From assembly GCA_910584075.1 (NCBI GenBank), contig CAJTZI010000041.1, positions 1-19,825 of the forward strand: a stretch of DNA of 19,825 nucleotides, read 5' to 3'. Within the stretch, counting starts at the first letter, position 1, and each line of letters begins with the position of its first letter. Made by a program: the position numbers and the translations under genes. This document shows, piece after piece, positions 1 through 7,124 of the stretch. The DNA is from an uncultured Oscillibacter sp. (GTDB lineage: Bacteria; Bacillota; Clostridia; Oscillospirales; Oscillospiraceae). The notes under the pieces are model-generated. The model saw only the letters and a program-made list of their open reading frames with translations. It was not told the origin of the DNA and searched no databases.

Positions 1-434
1 TGCTGGCCGCCGGACAGCTCCGTGGGATAGCGGTCCTTGTACATGTCGATGCGCATCATCTTCAGGGAGTCCATGACCCGGCGGTCAATCTCGTCGTGGC
101 TCATTTTCTGGATTTTCAGGCCAAAGGAGATGTTGTTGTACACCGTCATGTGGGGCCACAGGGCGTAGGACTGGAACACCAGGTTCAGCCCGCGCTTGCT
201 GGGCTCGGCGTAGTAGGCGTCGTCGGCGTTGATCATCTCTACGCCGTCGATGGTCATGATGCCGTTCTGGGGCTTCTCCAGGCCGGAGACCACACGCAGC
301 GTGGTGGTCTTTCCGCAGCCGGAGGGGCCCAGCAGGGTCATGAAATCACCGTCCTCAATGGTGAGGTTGATGTTGCGCAGAACGTGGTTGCTGCCATAGA
401 ATTTATCAATATTCTTTAACTCAATACGACTCAT
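1..434 (-). CDS. ABC importer ATP-binding protein (3' end outside window)
   Basis: This is the nucleotide-binding subunit of a binding-protein-dependent importer, of the MalK/PotA/FbpC class. It should hydrolyse ATP at the cytoplasmic face to power the permease encoded just upstream. The ATG at 434 follows an AGAAAGGA ribosome binding site. About 144 codons are visible: the Walker A motif GPSGCGKTT has its lysine near residue 42, a Q-loop (VFQSYALWPHMTVYNN) follows, and the window edge falls right after the signature LSGGQ. The Walker B, H-loop and any C-terminal regulatory domain are therefore not seen. It lies 40 bp after the permease stop and is probably co-transcribed with it. The substrate cannot be read from this subunit, because iron, polyamine, sugar and phosphonate importers share this ATPase type. 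Confidence 0.93.
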   Translation of the reverse strand, partial: MSRIELKNIDKFYGSNHVLRNINLTIEDGDFMTLLGPSGCGKTTTLRVVSGLEKPQNGIMTIDGVEMINADDAYYAEPSKRGLNLVFQSYALWPHMTVYNNISFGLKIQKMSHDEIDRRVMDSLKMMRIDMYKDRYPTELSGGQ

Positions 435-474
435 TATCGTTCTTTCCTTTCTGTCATGTCATGTGGTCCGTGGT

Positions 475-2304
475 TTACCAGCTCTTGCCGATATCGGCAC
501 CGCCGACCTTGTTGGCAACGATATAGCAGACCAGGATGAACAGCAGCACGCACACGGAGATGGCGTCGGACATCTGGTTATAGCCCTCCTGGGAATAGGT
601 GAAGGCCAGGAAGGACATGGTCCGGGTGGTGGGCGTCATCATGATGATGATCAGATCCAGCTCCTTGGCGATGGAGATGAAGGTCAGCATAAAGCCGGAG
701 ATGAAGCCGTTCTTTGCCAAGGGGATGATGATGGAGCTCATCCGCTTCCAGAAGCTGGCGCCCGCGATGTCCGCCGCCTCCTCCAGCTCCACGCTGATGG
801 AGAGCATGTTGGCAGTACCGGAGCGGCTGGCGAAGGGGAAGTGCTTGACCACAGAGGTTAGAACGATCAGAGTGAAGGTGCCGTACAGGGAGGGGATCAG
901 GCCGCCCAGATGGGGGATGCTGAACATGGAGAAGTACATGGTGGAGAAGGCCACACCGCTCATCAGGTAGGGGACGAACACCAGCTGCTCTGTGAGGTTG
1001 CCGTACCACTTTCCGCGGCCCCGGGAGCTGATATAGCCCAGGAACTGGCCGCAGATGGCGGTGATGATGGAGCCGATCAAAGTCAGCTTGATCGTGTTCA
1101 TAAAGGCGCTCCAGAACTCGTCGTGGCGGAAGATGCCGGGATAGTTGGTGTACTTCTGGGCCTCGTCCACGGTGCCGATCCAGTTGTAGAGGGTCAGGTT
1201 GTCCATGCCGTAGCCCGCGCCGGTAGTGATCTGGAAGGTCTCCATAATCAGCACGAAGAAGGGCATCACCATGGCCAGGAACAGGAAGACCGCAAGGAAA
1301 GCCATCATGGGCTTCTTGGCCGCGCCCAAGGGCATCAGGGTGCTGCGGCCGCCCTTGCCGCCCACGGTGGCATAGGACTTGCGGACACCGATGGCCTTCT
1401 GGTTGCTCATCAGAATCAGAGCGGCCAGACCGACCAGAACGATGGACATGGCATAGCCAACGGCCTGGGGCCCCTGGTCGATAAACACGCGCATGCGGGT
1501 GGCCAGGGTATAATAGCCGATGCGGTTGCCCAGGTTGGCCGCTACGCCGTATGTACCGATGGACTTGGAAACGGTCATAACCAGGGCGCTGAGCACGGAG
1601 GGCAGAATCAGCGGCAGGGTGATGTGGCGCAGAATCTGGGCCTTGTTGGCGCCCTGAATCTCACCCATCTCCTCCAGCTCAGAGTTAATGGAGCGGAGTG
1701 CACCGGACACCTGGATGTAGGAGAAGGCGTAGTAGTGCATGGACATGCAGAGCACAATGGCCACAGGGCCGTAGGCCAGCACGTCGGGAATGGGAATGCC
1801 CATGCCGGTCAAAAAGCCGTTGGCGCCGCTGGTGGGGGTGCGGAACACCGCCAGCCAGGCCAGGGCCTTGGTCCAGGAGGGGATCATGTAGGGCACGGTG
1901 ACCAGAATGCCCAGGAGCTTCTTGCCGGGGATGTCGGTGCGAATCATCAGCCAGGCCAGCACCGAACCCAGAGGCACAGAGATCAAAGTGGTAAAAAAGC
2001 CGCAGACGAAGGAGTTGAGCAGCGGCTTCCACAGCACGGCCTTGGACATATTGCTGAGGGTTATGTACCACCAGTAGTACATGGTGAACTCGCCCGCCTG
2101 GTGGCCCGGCATACGGCGCAGCTCGCCCTCCGCCAGGGTGAAGGTGGACTTGATCATGGTCAGCAGGGGGATCACGATCAGGCAGAACAGCACAATGAGG
2201 CTGACCAGCACGATCATGTTGAAGGGGTTGCGCAGAACGTTCAGGATCAGATTTTTCAGCCTTGTTTTTGTCAGGGGTTTTCTGGGAAGATCTTTCTTTG
2301 CCAC
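475..2304 (-). CDS. Fused two-domain ABC importer permease (FbpB/ThiP-like)
   Basis: This 609-residue membrane protein carries two permease halves in one chain, about 12 predicted transmembrane helices in all, so one copy would form the whole channel. Each half has the cytoplasmic EAA loop that docks on the ATPase: near residues 205-235 (ELEEMGEIQGANKAQ, then ITLPL) and near 505-530 (EEAADIAGASFWKR, then IIPLAKNG). The GTG start at 2304 is chosen because AAGAGGTG precedes it by about 5 bases. The double length and loop pattern match the iron(III)/thiamine/2-aminoethylphosphonate permease group. Assigning iron would be a guess, as no substrate-binding protein gene lies in the window. A promoter with a LacI-type operator about 130 bp upstream suggests control by a small-molecule-responsive repressor. 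Confidence 0.9.
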   Translation of the reverse strand: MAKKDLPRKPLTKTRLKNLILNVLRNPFNMIVLVSLIVLFCLIVIPLLTMIKSTFTLAEGELRRMPGHQAGEFTMYYWWYITLSNMSKAVLWKPLLNSFVCGFFTTLISVPLGSVLAWLMIRTDIPGKKLLGILVTVPYMIPSWTKALAWLAVFRTPTSGANGFLTGMGIPIPDVLAYGPVAIVLCMSMHYYAFSYIQVSGALRSINSELEEMGEIQGANKAQILRHITLPLILPSVLSALVMTVSKSIGTYGVAANLGNRIGYYTLATRMRVFIDQGPQAVGYAMSIVLVGLAALILMSNQKAIGVRKSYATVGGKGGRSTLMPLGAAKKPMMAFLAVFLFLAMVMPFFVLIMETFQITTGAGYGMDNLTLYNWIGTVDEAQKYTNYPGIFRHDEFWSAFMNTIKLTLIGSIITAICGQFLGYISSRGRGKWYGNLTEQLVFVPYLMSGVAFSTMYFSMFSIPHLGGLIPSLYGTFTLIVLTSVVKHFPFASRSGTANMLSISVELEEAADIAGASFWKRMSSIIIPLAKNGFISGFMLTFISIAKELDLIIIMMTPTTRTMSFLAFTYSQEGYNQMSDAISVCVLLFILVCYIVANKVGGADIGKSW

Positions 2305-2416
2305 GGTAACACCTCTTTCTGATTACTGCGGGGATCGCTGGAACAAAATCAGTCTTTCTTTTCCCTCACTTCTCGCTCCGTCTCCACAAATTCGCGGTGA
2401 TCAGACGCAAATTTGT

Positions 2417-2428
2417 GCAAACGTTTGC
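2417..2428. promoter_or_regulatory. LacI-family-type operator palindrome
   Basis: The sequence GCAAACGTTTGC is a perfect 12-bp palindrome with the central CG typical of LacI/GalR-family operators; it matches the core of the PurR box and resembles a CcpA cre site. It lies about 8-20 bp downstream of the predicted start of the importer promoter, where a bound repressor would block initiation or early elongation. It overlaps the last base of a looser inverted repeat with arms CACAAATT (2385-2392) and AATTTGTG (2410-2417). No LacI-family regulator gene is present in the window, so the cognate protein is unknown. Confidence 0.65.
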
Positions 2429-2442
2429 GTTTTGGCATTTTC

Positions 2443-2472
2443 ATTATAAAGAGTCTTACCGCCTTTTGTCAA
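2443..2472 (-). promoter_or_regulatory. Consensus sigma-A promoter of the importer operon
   Basis: On the minus strand, a perfect -35 box TTGACA (2472 to 2467) and a perfect -10 box TATAAT (2448 to 2443) are separated by 18 bp. Transcription should start near 2436, giving a leader of about 130 nt before the permease GTG. The surrounding DNA is much more AT-rich than the genes. Both hexamers match consensus exactly, so the promoter is expected to be strong unless repressed. Confidence 0.8.
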
Positions 2473-2656
2473 TTGATATGTTCCCTATTTTGCGGCGGGT
2501 TTTTTGGCCATTTTCACAAGTGTTGTGGACACTATATAAAATTATTGTTCAAATTTTTGCAATTTGCCGATTGACTTTTGCCGCATTATCGGATACGTTT
2601 TCGTGCCCGGCTTCCGGCGTGGCTCTGTCCGGGGCCTGAAAGTTCCGCCTGTCCGG
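2473..2656. other. AT-rich non-coding spacer between importer promoter and exporter operon
   Basis: This is the upstream part of the gene-free stretch 2305-2656. I see no credible gene in it. It holds an AT-rich segment beside the importer -35 box that could act as an UP element, and a small inverted repeat, CACAA-GTG-TTGTG, at 2515-2527. The exporter gene ends at 2657, and no clear hairpin with a T-tract follows its stop codon, so transcription from the exporter operon might read into the importer operon. Confidence 0.5.
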
Positions 2657-4399
2657 TCAGCCCTCCTCCGCTTCCGACAGCGCGGTCAGCGAGGCGTAGA
2701 TGCCCCCCGCCGCCAGCAGCTCCTCATGGGTTCCGGCCTCCGCCACGCCGCCCTGGTCCAGCACGAGGATGCGGTCGGCCCGGCGGACGGTGGCCAGACG
2801 GTGGGCGATGACAAAGCAGGTCCTCCCCTGCCGCAGGCGCTCCATGGCCAGGCTGATCTCCCCCTCCGTCTCCGTGTCCACGCTGCTGGTGGCCTCGTCC
2901 AGGATGACGATGTCCGCGTCGGTGAGAAAACACCGGGCGATGGCCAGCAGCTGCCGCTGGCCCTTGGAGATCCCCGCGCCCTCATCGGTGAGGACGGTGT
3001 CGTAGCCCTGGGGCAGGGAGGTGATAAAACGGTGGATCCGGGCGGCCTTGGCGGCCTCGACGATCTGCTCCCGGGCGGCGTCCGGTGCGCCGTAGGCGAT
3101 GTTCTCCGCGATGGTGCCGCCGAAGAGCCAGGTGTCCTGGAGCACCAGAGCCAGGCGGCGGCGCAGGCCGTCCCGGGTATAGCCCTCCAGGTGCACGCCG
3201 TCAATGGAGATGGAGCCGCCCTGTGGGCGGTAGAACCGCAGCAGCAGCGACACCAGGGTGGTCTTCCCCGCTCCGGTGGGCCCCACCACCGCCGCCAGAC
3301 TCCCCGCGGGGATCGAGACGGTGAAATCCCGCAGCACGGGCCGGCTCGGATCGTAGCCGAAGTCCACGTGTTCAAAGGAGATGTCCCCCCGCAGCGCCTC
3401 CGGCGCCGTGGAGCCGGGGGCGTCTCCCGGCTCCGGCCGCTCGTCCAGCAGATCCAGCACCCGCTCCGCGGCCGCCGCGCTGGACTGAAGCTCACTGAGA
3501 AGGTTGGCGGCCTCCCGGATGGGGCTGGAGAACTTGCGGGAGTACAGCACGAAGGAGGAGAGATTCCCCAGGGTCAGCCCGCCCCCCAGGTACATGAGCG
3601 CGCCGAACATGCTGACGGCCGCCAGGGAGAGGTTGTTGATCAGGTTCACCGACGGCCCCAGGGAGGCGCTGGCCCGGTCGGCCTCGTAATAGGCCTCCGA
3701 GGCGGCGGCGTTGTACTTCTCAAACTGCTCCAGGTCCGCCGCCTCCACGCCGTAGGCCCGGATGGCCCGCTGGCGGCCCACCCTCTCCTCGGCAAAGCCG
3801 TTGAGGGCCCCCAGCTCCCTGGAGCGCAGGCGGAACAGAGGATGGATGCGCCTCATCTGGAAGCGGGTGAGGAAGAGGGACAGCGGCACTGTGACGAAAA
3901 AGACGCAGGTCAGACGGGGGGAAATAGCCAGCAGCATCAGGAAGGATCCCCCCACTGTCAGGGCGCTGGTGCAGAGGTGAAGCAGGTCCGTGGAGATGGC
4001 GGCGTTGACGGTGTCCACGTCGTAGCACACCCGGCTCACCAGATCCCCTGCCGGGTGGGTGTCGAAGTACTCCACCGGCAGCTCACTCATGCGGTCAAAG
4101 GCCGCCTTCCGCAGGTCCCGGGACACGGCCTGCCCCACCCTGATGAGCCGGGCCGCCACGGCGTAATTCAACACAGTGGAGAGCGCGTAGCAGGCCAGCA
4201 TCGCCCCACAGGCCCGGAACACCCCGGGGAAGTCCACCGCCCCGGGGACGATTCCCACCGCGTCCACCGCCATGCCGGACAGCAGCGGCGCCGCCAGGGC
4301 CAGCAGGCTGGAGAGGACCGTCATCACCAGAGACAGCGCCAGCCGCGGGGCGTAGGGCCCCAAAAACCGAACCAGCCGCCGCAGAATATGCCGTTTCAC
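2657..4399 (-). CDS. ABC exporter half-transporter with catalytic ATP site (MdlB-like)
   Basis: This 580-residue half-transporter has an N-terminal six-helix exporter membrane domain (about residues 1-310) and a C-terminal nucleotide-binding domain. The Walker A motif GPTGAGKTT has its lysine near residue 379. Walker B is VILDEATSSVD with the catalytic glutamate near 502, and the switch histidine is in IAHR near 533, so its own ATP site looks competent. Its signature is ISKGQ instead of LSGGQ, which fits pairing with the partner's degenerate site. The GTG start at 4399 overlaps the upstream gene's TGA (GTGA) and is preceded by an AAAGGGGGG ribosome binding site. It should form a heterodimer with the product of the overlapping gene and export drugs, lipids or peptides; the cargo is unknown. 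Confidence 0.92.
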   Translation of the reverse strand: MKRHILRRLVRFLGPYAPRLALSLVMTVLSSLLALAAPLLSGMAVDAVGIVPGAVDFPGVFRACGAMLACYALSTVLNYAVAARLIRVGQAVSRDLRKAAFDRMSELPVEYFDTHPAGDLVSRVCYDVDTVNAAISTDLLHLCTSALTVGGSFLMLLAISPRLTCVFFVTVPLSLFLTRFQMRRIHPLFRLRSRELGALNGFAEERVGRQRAIRAYGVEAADLEQFEKYNAAASEAYYEADRASASLGPSVNLINNLSLAAVSMFGALMYLGGGLTLGNLSSFVLYSRKFSSPIREAANLLSELQSSAAAAERVLDLLDERPEPGDAPGSTAPEALRGDISFEHVDFGYDPSRPVLRDFTVSIPAGSLAAVVGPTGAGKTTLVSLLLRFYRPQGGSISIDGVHLEGYTRDGLRRRLALVLQDTWLFGGTIAENIAYGAPDAAREQIVEAAKAARIHRFITSLPQGYDTVLTDEGAGISKGQRQLLAIARCFLTDADIVILDEATSSVDTETEGEISLAMERLRQGRTCFVIAHRLATVRRADRILVLDQGGVAEAGTHEELLAAGGIYASLTALSEAEEG

Positions 4400-6096
4400 A
4401 GCAGCACCCCCCTTTGAAGCTCCGCGATATGCCGGTAGCGGGCACAGTGTTCCAGCAGCTCCTCATGGGTTCCCTGGGCCGTGACGCGGCCGTCTTCCAG
4501 CACCAGGATGCGGTCCGCCCGGCGCAGGGAGGCCACCCGCTCGGAGATCACCACCAGCGTCACGCCGGGGCAGTCCCGGCGGATGGCTGCGCGCAGGGCG
4601 GCGGCGGTGGCGTAGTCCAATGCGCTGTCGGCGTTGTCCATCACCAATACGGCGGGCCTGCCCGCCAGGGCCCGGGCGGCCAGCAGCCGCTGGCGCTGCC
4701 CGCCGGAGAGATTTGCCCCCCGGATGTCCAAACGGCTGTCCAGCCCCTCCGGCAGGGCCTGAATGAAGTCCCAGGCCTGGGCAGTTTTGGCGGCGGCGAT
4801 CACATCCTCCCGGGGGATGTTCCGCAGAAAGGAGATGTTCTCATACACACTGTCGTTCAGCAGGGCCTCGTTCTGGAACACCACGCCGAAACGGCGCTCT
4901 TCCCGGGGGACGGCGTTCACGTCCCGGCCCCCTAGCCAGACCACGCCCTCCCCGGCGTCGTACAGCCGCATCAGCAGCGCCGCCAGGGTGCTCTTCCCGC
5001 TGCCGGTGGGCCCCAGAACCCCCAGGGTCTCCCCCCGCCCCAGGGAAAATGTTACATCCGCAAGGTCCCGCTCCACCCCCAGGTAGGAAAAGGAGACGCC
5101 GTCCATCCCCAGCTCCGCCTCCGAGGCCGCCTCAGAGGGCCGGAGGGGCTGGTCCGCCGGCTCCAGCAGGATTTCCTCAATCCGCCGGGCAGAGGCCGCC
5201 CCCTTGCTGATCCGGATGAACACCTTGGCGATGCCCAGGGTAGCGGTCTGGATGAGAGTGAAATAGGACAAAAACGCCACAATCTGTCCCGGCGGCATCT
5301 GTCCGGCGTTGACCCGCAGAGCGCCCACCAGCACCACCAGCACCAGTCCCGTGTTCAGCAGAAGGTCCGTCAGCGGATTGGCGGCGGCCATGACGCATCC
5401 GGCGGTCTCCTCCGCCCGGCGGGCGGCCTCGCTGGCCTCCCCGAACCGCTGCCGCTCCCGGCCCTGGCAGGCCAGGGCCTTGACCACCCGGACGCCGGAG
5501 GCGTTCTCCCGGATGATCCGCACCACCGTGTCCCCGGCCTCCTGGGCCGCGGCGTAGTGGGGGATGCCCCGGCGGGTCACCTGCCAGATGGTGAGGAAGG
5601 TCAGAAGACTCACCGCCAGCTGCACCGCCGCCAGAGCCGGCTCCAGCAGAAAGGTCAGCACCAATCCCCCCAGCACCAGCATGGGGGCCCGGATGCCGCC
5701 CCGCTGGACCTTGTCGAACATCTGGTGGACGTTGTATGTGTCATTGGTCAGCCGGGACACCAGGGAGGATGTGGAAAACCGGTCCATCTGGGTGCAGGAG
5801 AGGCGCTGGGTCCGGTTGTACAGATCTCCCCGCAGCTTTCTCGTCACCTCCATGGAGACCCACGCCGCCATGCGGTTTGCGGTGATGTTGCAGAAGGCCG
5901 CCCCGAAGGCCAGGGCCGCCATAATCCCGCCGCAGAACCAGATGGCGGTCAGGTCCCGGGCCGGGACGCTCACGTCCACAATGTGCTCCAGCAGCAGCGG
6001 CAGCACCAGCTCCAGCAGCGCGGCGGTGAACTTCACCGTCACGCCGCAGGCCACCCGAACGCCGTGGGGCCGCAGGTATCCCAGTACGGTGCCCAT
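4396..6096 (-). CDS. ABC exporter half-transporter with degenerate ATP site (MdlA-like)
   Basis: This 566-residue partner of the preceding exporter subunit has a membrane domain over about residues 1-310 and an ATP-binding domain after it. Walker A is GPTGSGKST (lysine near 368) and the signature is a canonical LSGGQRQ (463-469). Walker B reads VMDNADSALD, so the catalytic glutamate is asparagine (about 488). The switch histidine position reads ISERVAS, glutamate in place of histidine (about 519). Both losses point to a non-hydrolytic site, as in heterodimeric exporters of the TM287/288 and BmrCD type. The ATG at 6096 is supported by GGGAGG about 8 bp upstream. It is the first gene of a two-gene operon, and its stop overlaps the next start by 4 bp. 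Confidence 0.92.
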   Translation of the reverse strand: MGTVLGYLRPHGVRVACGVTVKFTAALLELVLPLLLEHIVDVSVPARDLTAIWFCGGIMAALAFGAAFCNITANRMAAWVSMEVTRKLRGDLYNRTQRLSCTQMDRFSTSSLVSRLTNDTYNVHQMFDKVQRGGIRAPMLVLGGLVLTFLLEPALAAVQLAVSLLTFLTIWQVTRRGIPHYAAAQEAGDTVVRIIRENASGVRVVKALACQGRERQRFGEASEAARRAEETAGCVMAAANPLTDLLLNTGLVLVVLVGALRVNAGQMPPGQIVAFLSYFTLIQTATLGIAKVFIRISKGAASARRIEEILLEPADQPLRPSEAASEAELGMDGVSFSYLGVERDLADVTFSLGRGETLGVLGPTGSGKSTLAALLMRLYDAGEGVVWLGGRDVNAVPREERRFGVVFQNEALLNDSVYENISFLRNIPREDVIAAAKTAQAWDFIQALPEGLDSRLDIRGANLSGGQRQRLLAARALAGRPAVLVMDNADSALDYATAAALRAAIRRDCPGVTLVVISERVASLRRADRILVLEDGRVTAQGTHEELLEHCARYRHIAELQRGVLL

Positions 6097-6124
6097 CTCA
6101 GCGCCTCCCTTCCTCTTTTATCAA

Positions 6125-6152
6125 ATCATACCATATCACGGCGTCAAGTCAA
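6125..6152 (-). promoter_or_regulatory. Promoter of the ABC exporter operon
   Basis: On the minus strand, TTGACT (6152 to 6147) and TATGAT (6130 to 6125) are separated by 16 bp, each one mismatch from consensus. The predicted start near 6118 leaves a leader of only about 22 nt before the ATG at 6096. A palindrome lies directly upstream of the -35 box. Confidence 0.6.
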
Positions 6153-6153
6153 T

Positions 6154-6169
6154 CCACAAATTGTTGTGG
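6154..6169. promoter_or_regulatory. 16-bp palindrome next to the exporter -35 box
   Basis: CCACAA-ATTG-TTGTGG has perfect 6-bp arms around a 4-bp centre and ends one base from the -35 hexamer of the exporter operon. The position suits an operator for a dimeric repressor or activator of MarR, TetR or GntR type. The 10-mer TCCACAAATT that begins at 6153 also occurs at 2383-2392 in the importer leader. Assignment to a regulator family is not possible from the sequence alone. Confidence 0.45.
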
Positions 6170-6233
6170 TGCGCAACTAATTTTACAGGCGCAAAGGCCG
6201 GCTGAAGTTTTTCTGGAACCAACCGCACAGATG

Positions 6234-6242
6234 TGATATACT
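6234..6242 (+). promoter_or_regulatory. Extended -10 promoter in front of the immunity-type pseudogene
   Basis: TGATATACT matches the extended -10 form TGnTATAAT with one mismatch. The -35 region about 17 bp upstream (CTGGAA/TGGAAC, near 6213-6219) is weak. Transcription would begin near 6249, a little before the ATG at 6271. Confidence 0.4.
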
Positions 6243-6270
6243 GAAAAAAATTCACCGGGCGGACGCTGTG

Positions 6271-6804
6271 ATGCTATTCGACCGCTTGAACAACACAAAA
6301 AGTCAAGCCGGAAATTATGTGCCAAATACAGCTCCATACTGCCCCCACGCTCTTAAACGCCTGGCAGAAATATGGATTCGGCAGTCTGCCGAATGGTTAT
6401 CTGAAAATGATAAATCCAGACGAATATCAGGGGCCGCTCCATGACAGCTGCGTTTTAAGCAGTACCGCCGTTCCCATCTTCGTCACCGCTTTCGCCGATA
6501 TTCCGACCTGGGAAAAGGCCGGTCTATCTGCATTGTCAAGTACAAAGACGGCTTGTTTGAGGGGGTTGCCGCCGGCTTTGATCTCTTTTGGGGCGATTTG
6601 GCTGACGGCATTTTTGACACGGCGTTTGAAATCCCAAACTATAAAGCGGCCGTCAAAAAATGGGGACAGCTTCAATTTGATGAGTGTTTCGGATATACAC
6701 CGCTTCTTGGATTGGGCGGAAACAGAAAAGTGGACAATCTGCGAAAAGTAAAAATCAAGGAGCATATTGGTCTCATCACGCAGTCAGCCGGGAAAGCTGG
6801 TACG
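6271..6804 (+). pseudogene. Broken Tdi1/GAD-like (DUF1851) immunity-type gene
   Basis: Family-like sequence continues across three reading frames. One frame gives KYSSILPP (about 6313-6336). A second gives LLNAWQKYGFGSLPNGYLK, then INPDEYQ and TAFADIPTWEK (to about 6516). A third gives CIVKYKDGLFEG, WGQLQFDECFGYTPLLGLGG and KVKIKEHIGLITQ. This order matches GAD-like plus DUF1851 proteins, named after the type VI immunity protein Tdi1 and common in Firmicutes as orphan immunity-type genes. The breaks fit single-base losses in a C run near 6334-6338 and at AAAAGG near 6513-6518. A further shift would be needed to reach the ATG at 6271, where the start is uncertain. Family naming rests on recalled consensus, not on a search. 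Confidence 0.6.
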
Positions 6805-6855
6805 CAATCATCGCTCGCCTGTGACACGGAAAGCACCTCAGCAAACAGGAAATGG

Positions 6856-7083
6856 GTGGCAATCTTGGGATTGGCATATTTTTTTATATTGATTATGATA
6901 CTGGGGGCCGCGGGGACGGCAGTTATTCTATTGATTGCGGCGCGGGAAATCCGGAAAAGGCCCCGCCTCAGAATTCTGGCAATCATCCTGCTGCTTTTGG
7001 CCGGGCTCTGCGCCGCTGCGGCGTTTTGCTTGGCGGCACTCGTCTGGCGGGAGCCGCCTTGGGGATTTCACTTCCAGAGGTAA
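6856..7083 (+). CDS. Possible small two-helix membrane protein
   Basis: This is an open stretch of 75 residues with two strongly hydrophobic segments (VAILGLAYFFILIMILGAAG, then ILAIILLLLAGLCAAAAFC) separated by a basic AREIRKRPRLR linker. That pattern suggests a hairpin membrane protein with the loop in the cytoplasm. The GTG at 6856 has AGGA 5 bp upstream. The frame is also continuous with the last part of the preceding pseudogene, so this could instead be an accidental C-terminal extension of the decayed gene or a remnant of a larger membrane protein. The stop is just ahead of a terminator hairpin. I do not recognise a family. Confidence 0.35.
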   Translation: MAILGLAYFFILIMILGAAGTAVILLIAAREIRKRPRLRILAIILLLLAGLCAAAAFCLAALVWREPPWGFHFQR

Positions 7084-7088
7084 AACAG

Positions 7089-7110
7089 AGGACGGCCTCA
7101 CGGCCGTCCT
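7089..7110 (-). terminator. Terminator hairpin, probably bidirectional
   Basis: AGGACGGCC-TCAC-GGCCGTCCT forms a perfect 9-bp stem with a 4-nt loop between two converging genes. Read leftward it is followed by a TCTGTTTT stretch, which makes it a fair intrinsic terminator for the lipase gene ending at 7125. Read rightward the tail (TCGCTG) is poor, though the hairpin directly follows the stop at 7083. Confidence 0.7.
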
Positions 7111-7124
7111 TCGCTGTATCTATC

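Noticed and set aside
910..2322. 470-codon open frame on the plus strand across the permease gene
   Set aside because: The composition is Gly/His/Gln-rich with no recognisable motif; the minus-strand permease with two EAA loops explains the region.
2397..2639. 80-codon plus-strand frame in the AT-rich spacer
   Set aside because: It overlaps the importer operator and promoter, has no ribosome binding site and shows no conserved pattern.
2564..4417. 617-codon plus-strand frame opposite the exporter gene
   Set aside because: Antisense shadow of a clear ABC exporter; no domain motif or ribosome binding site.
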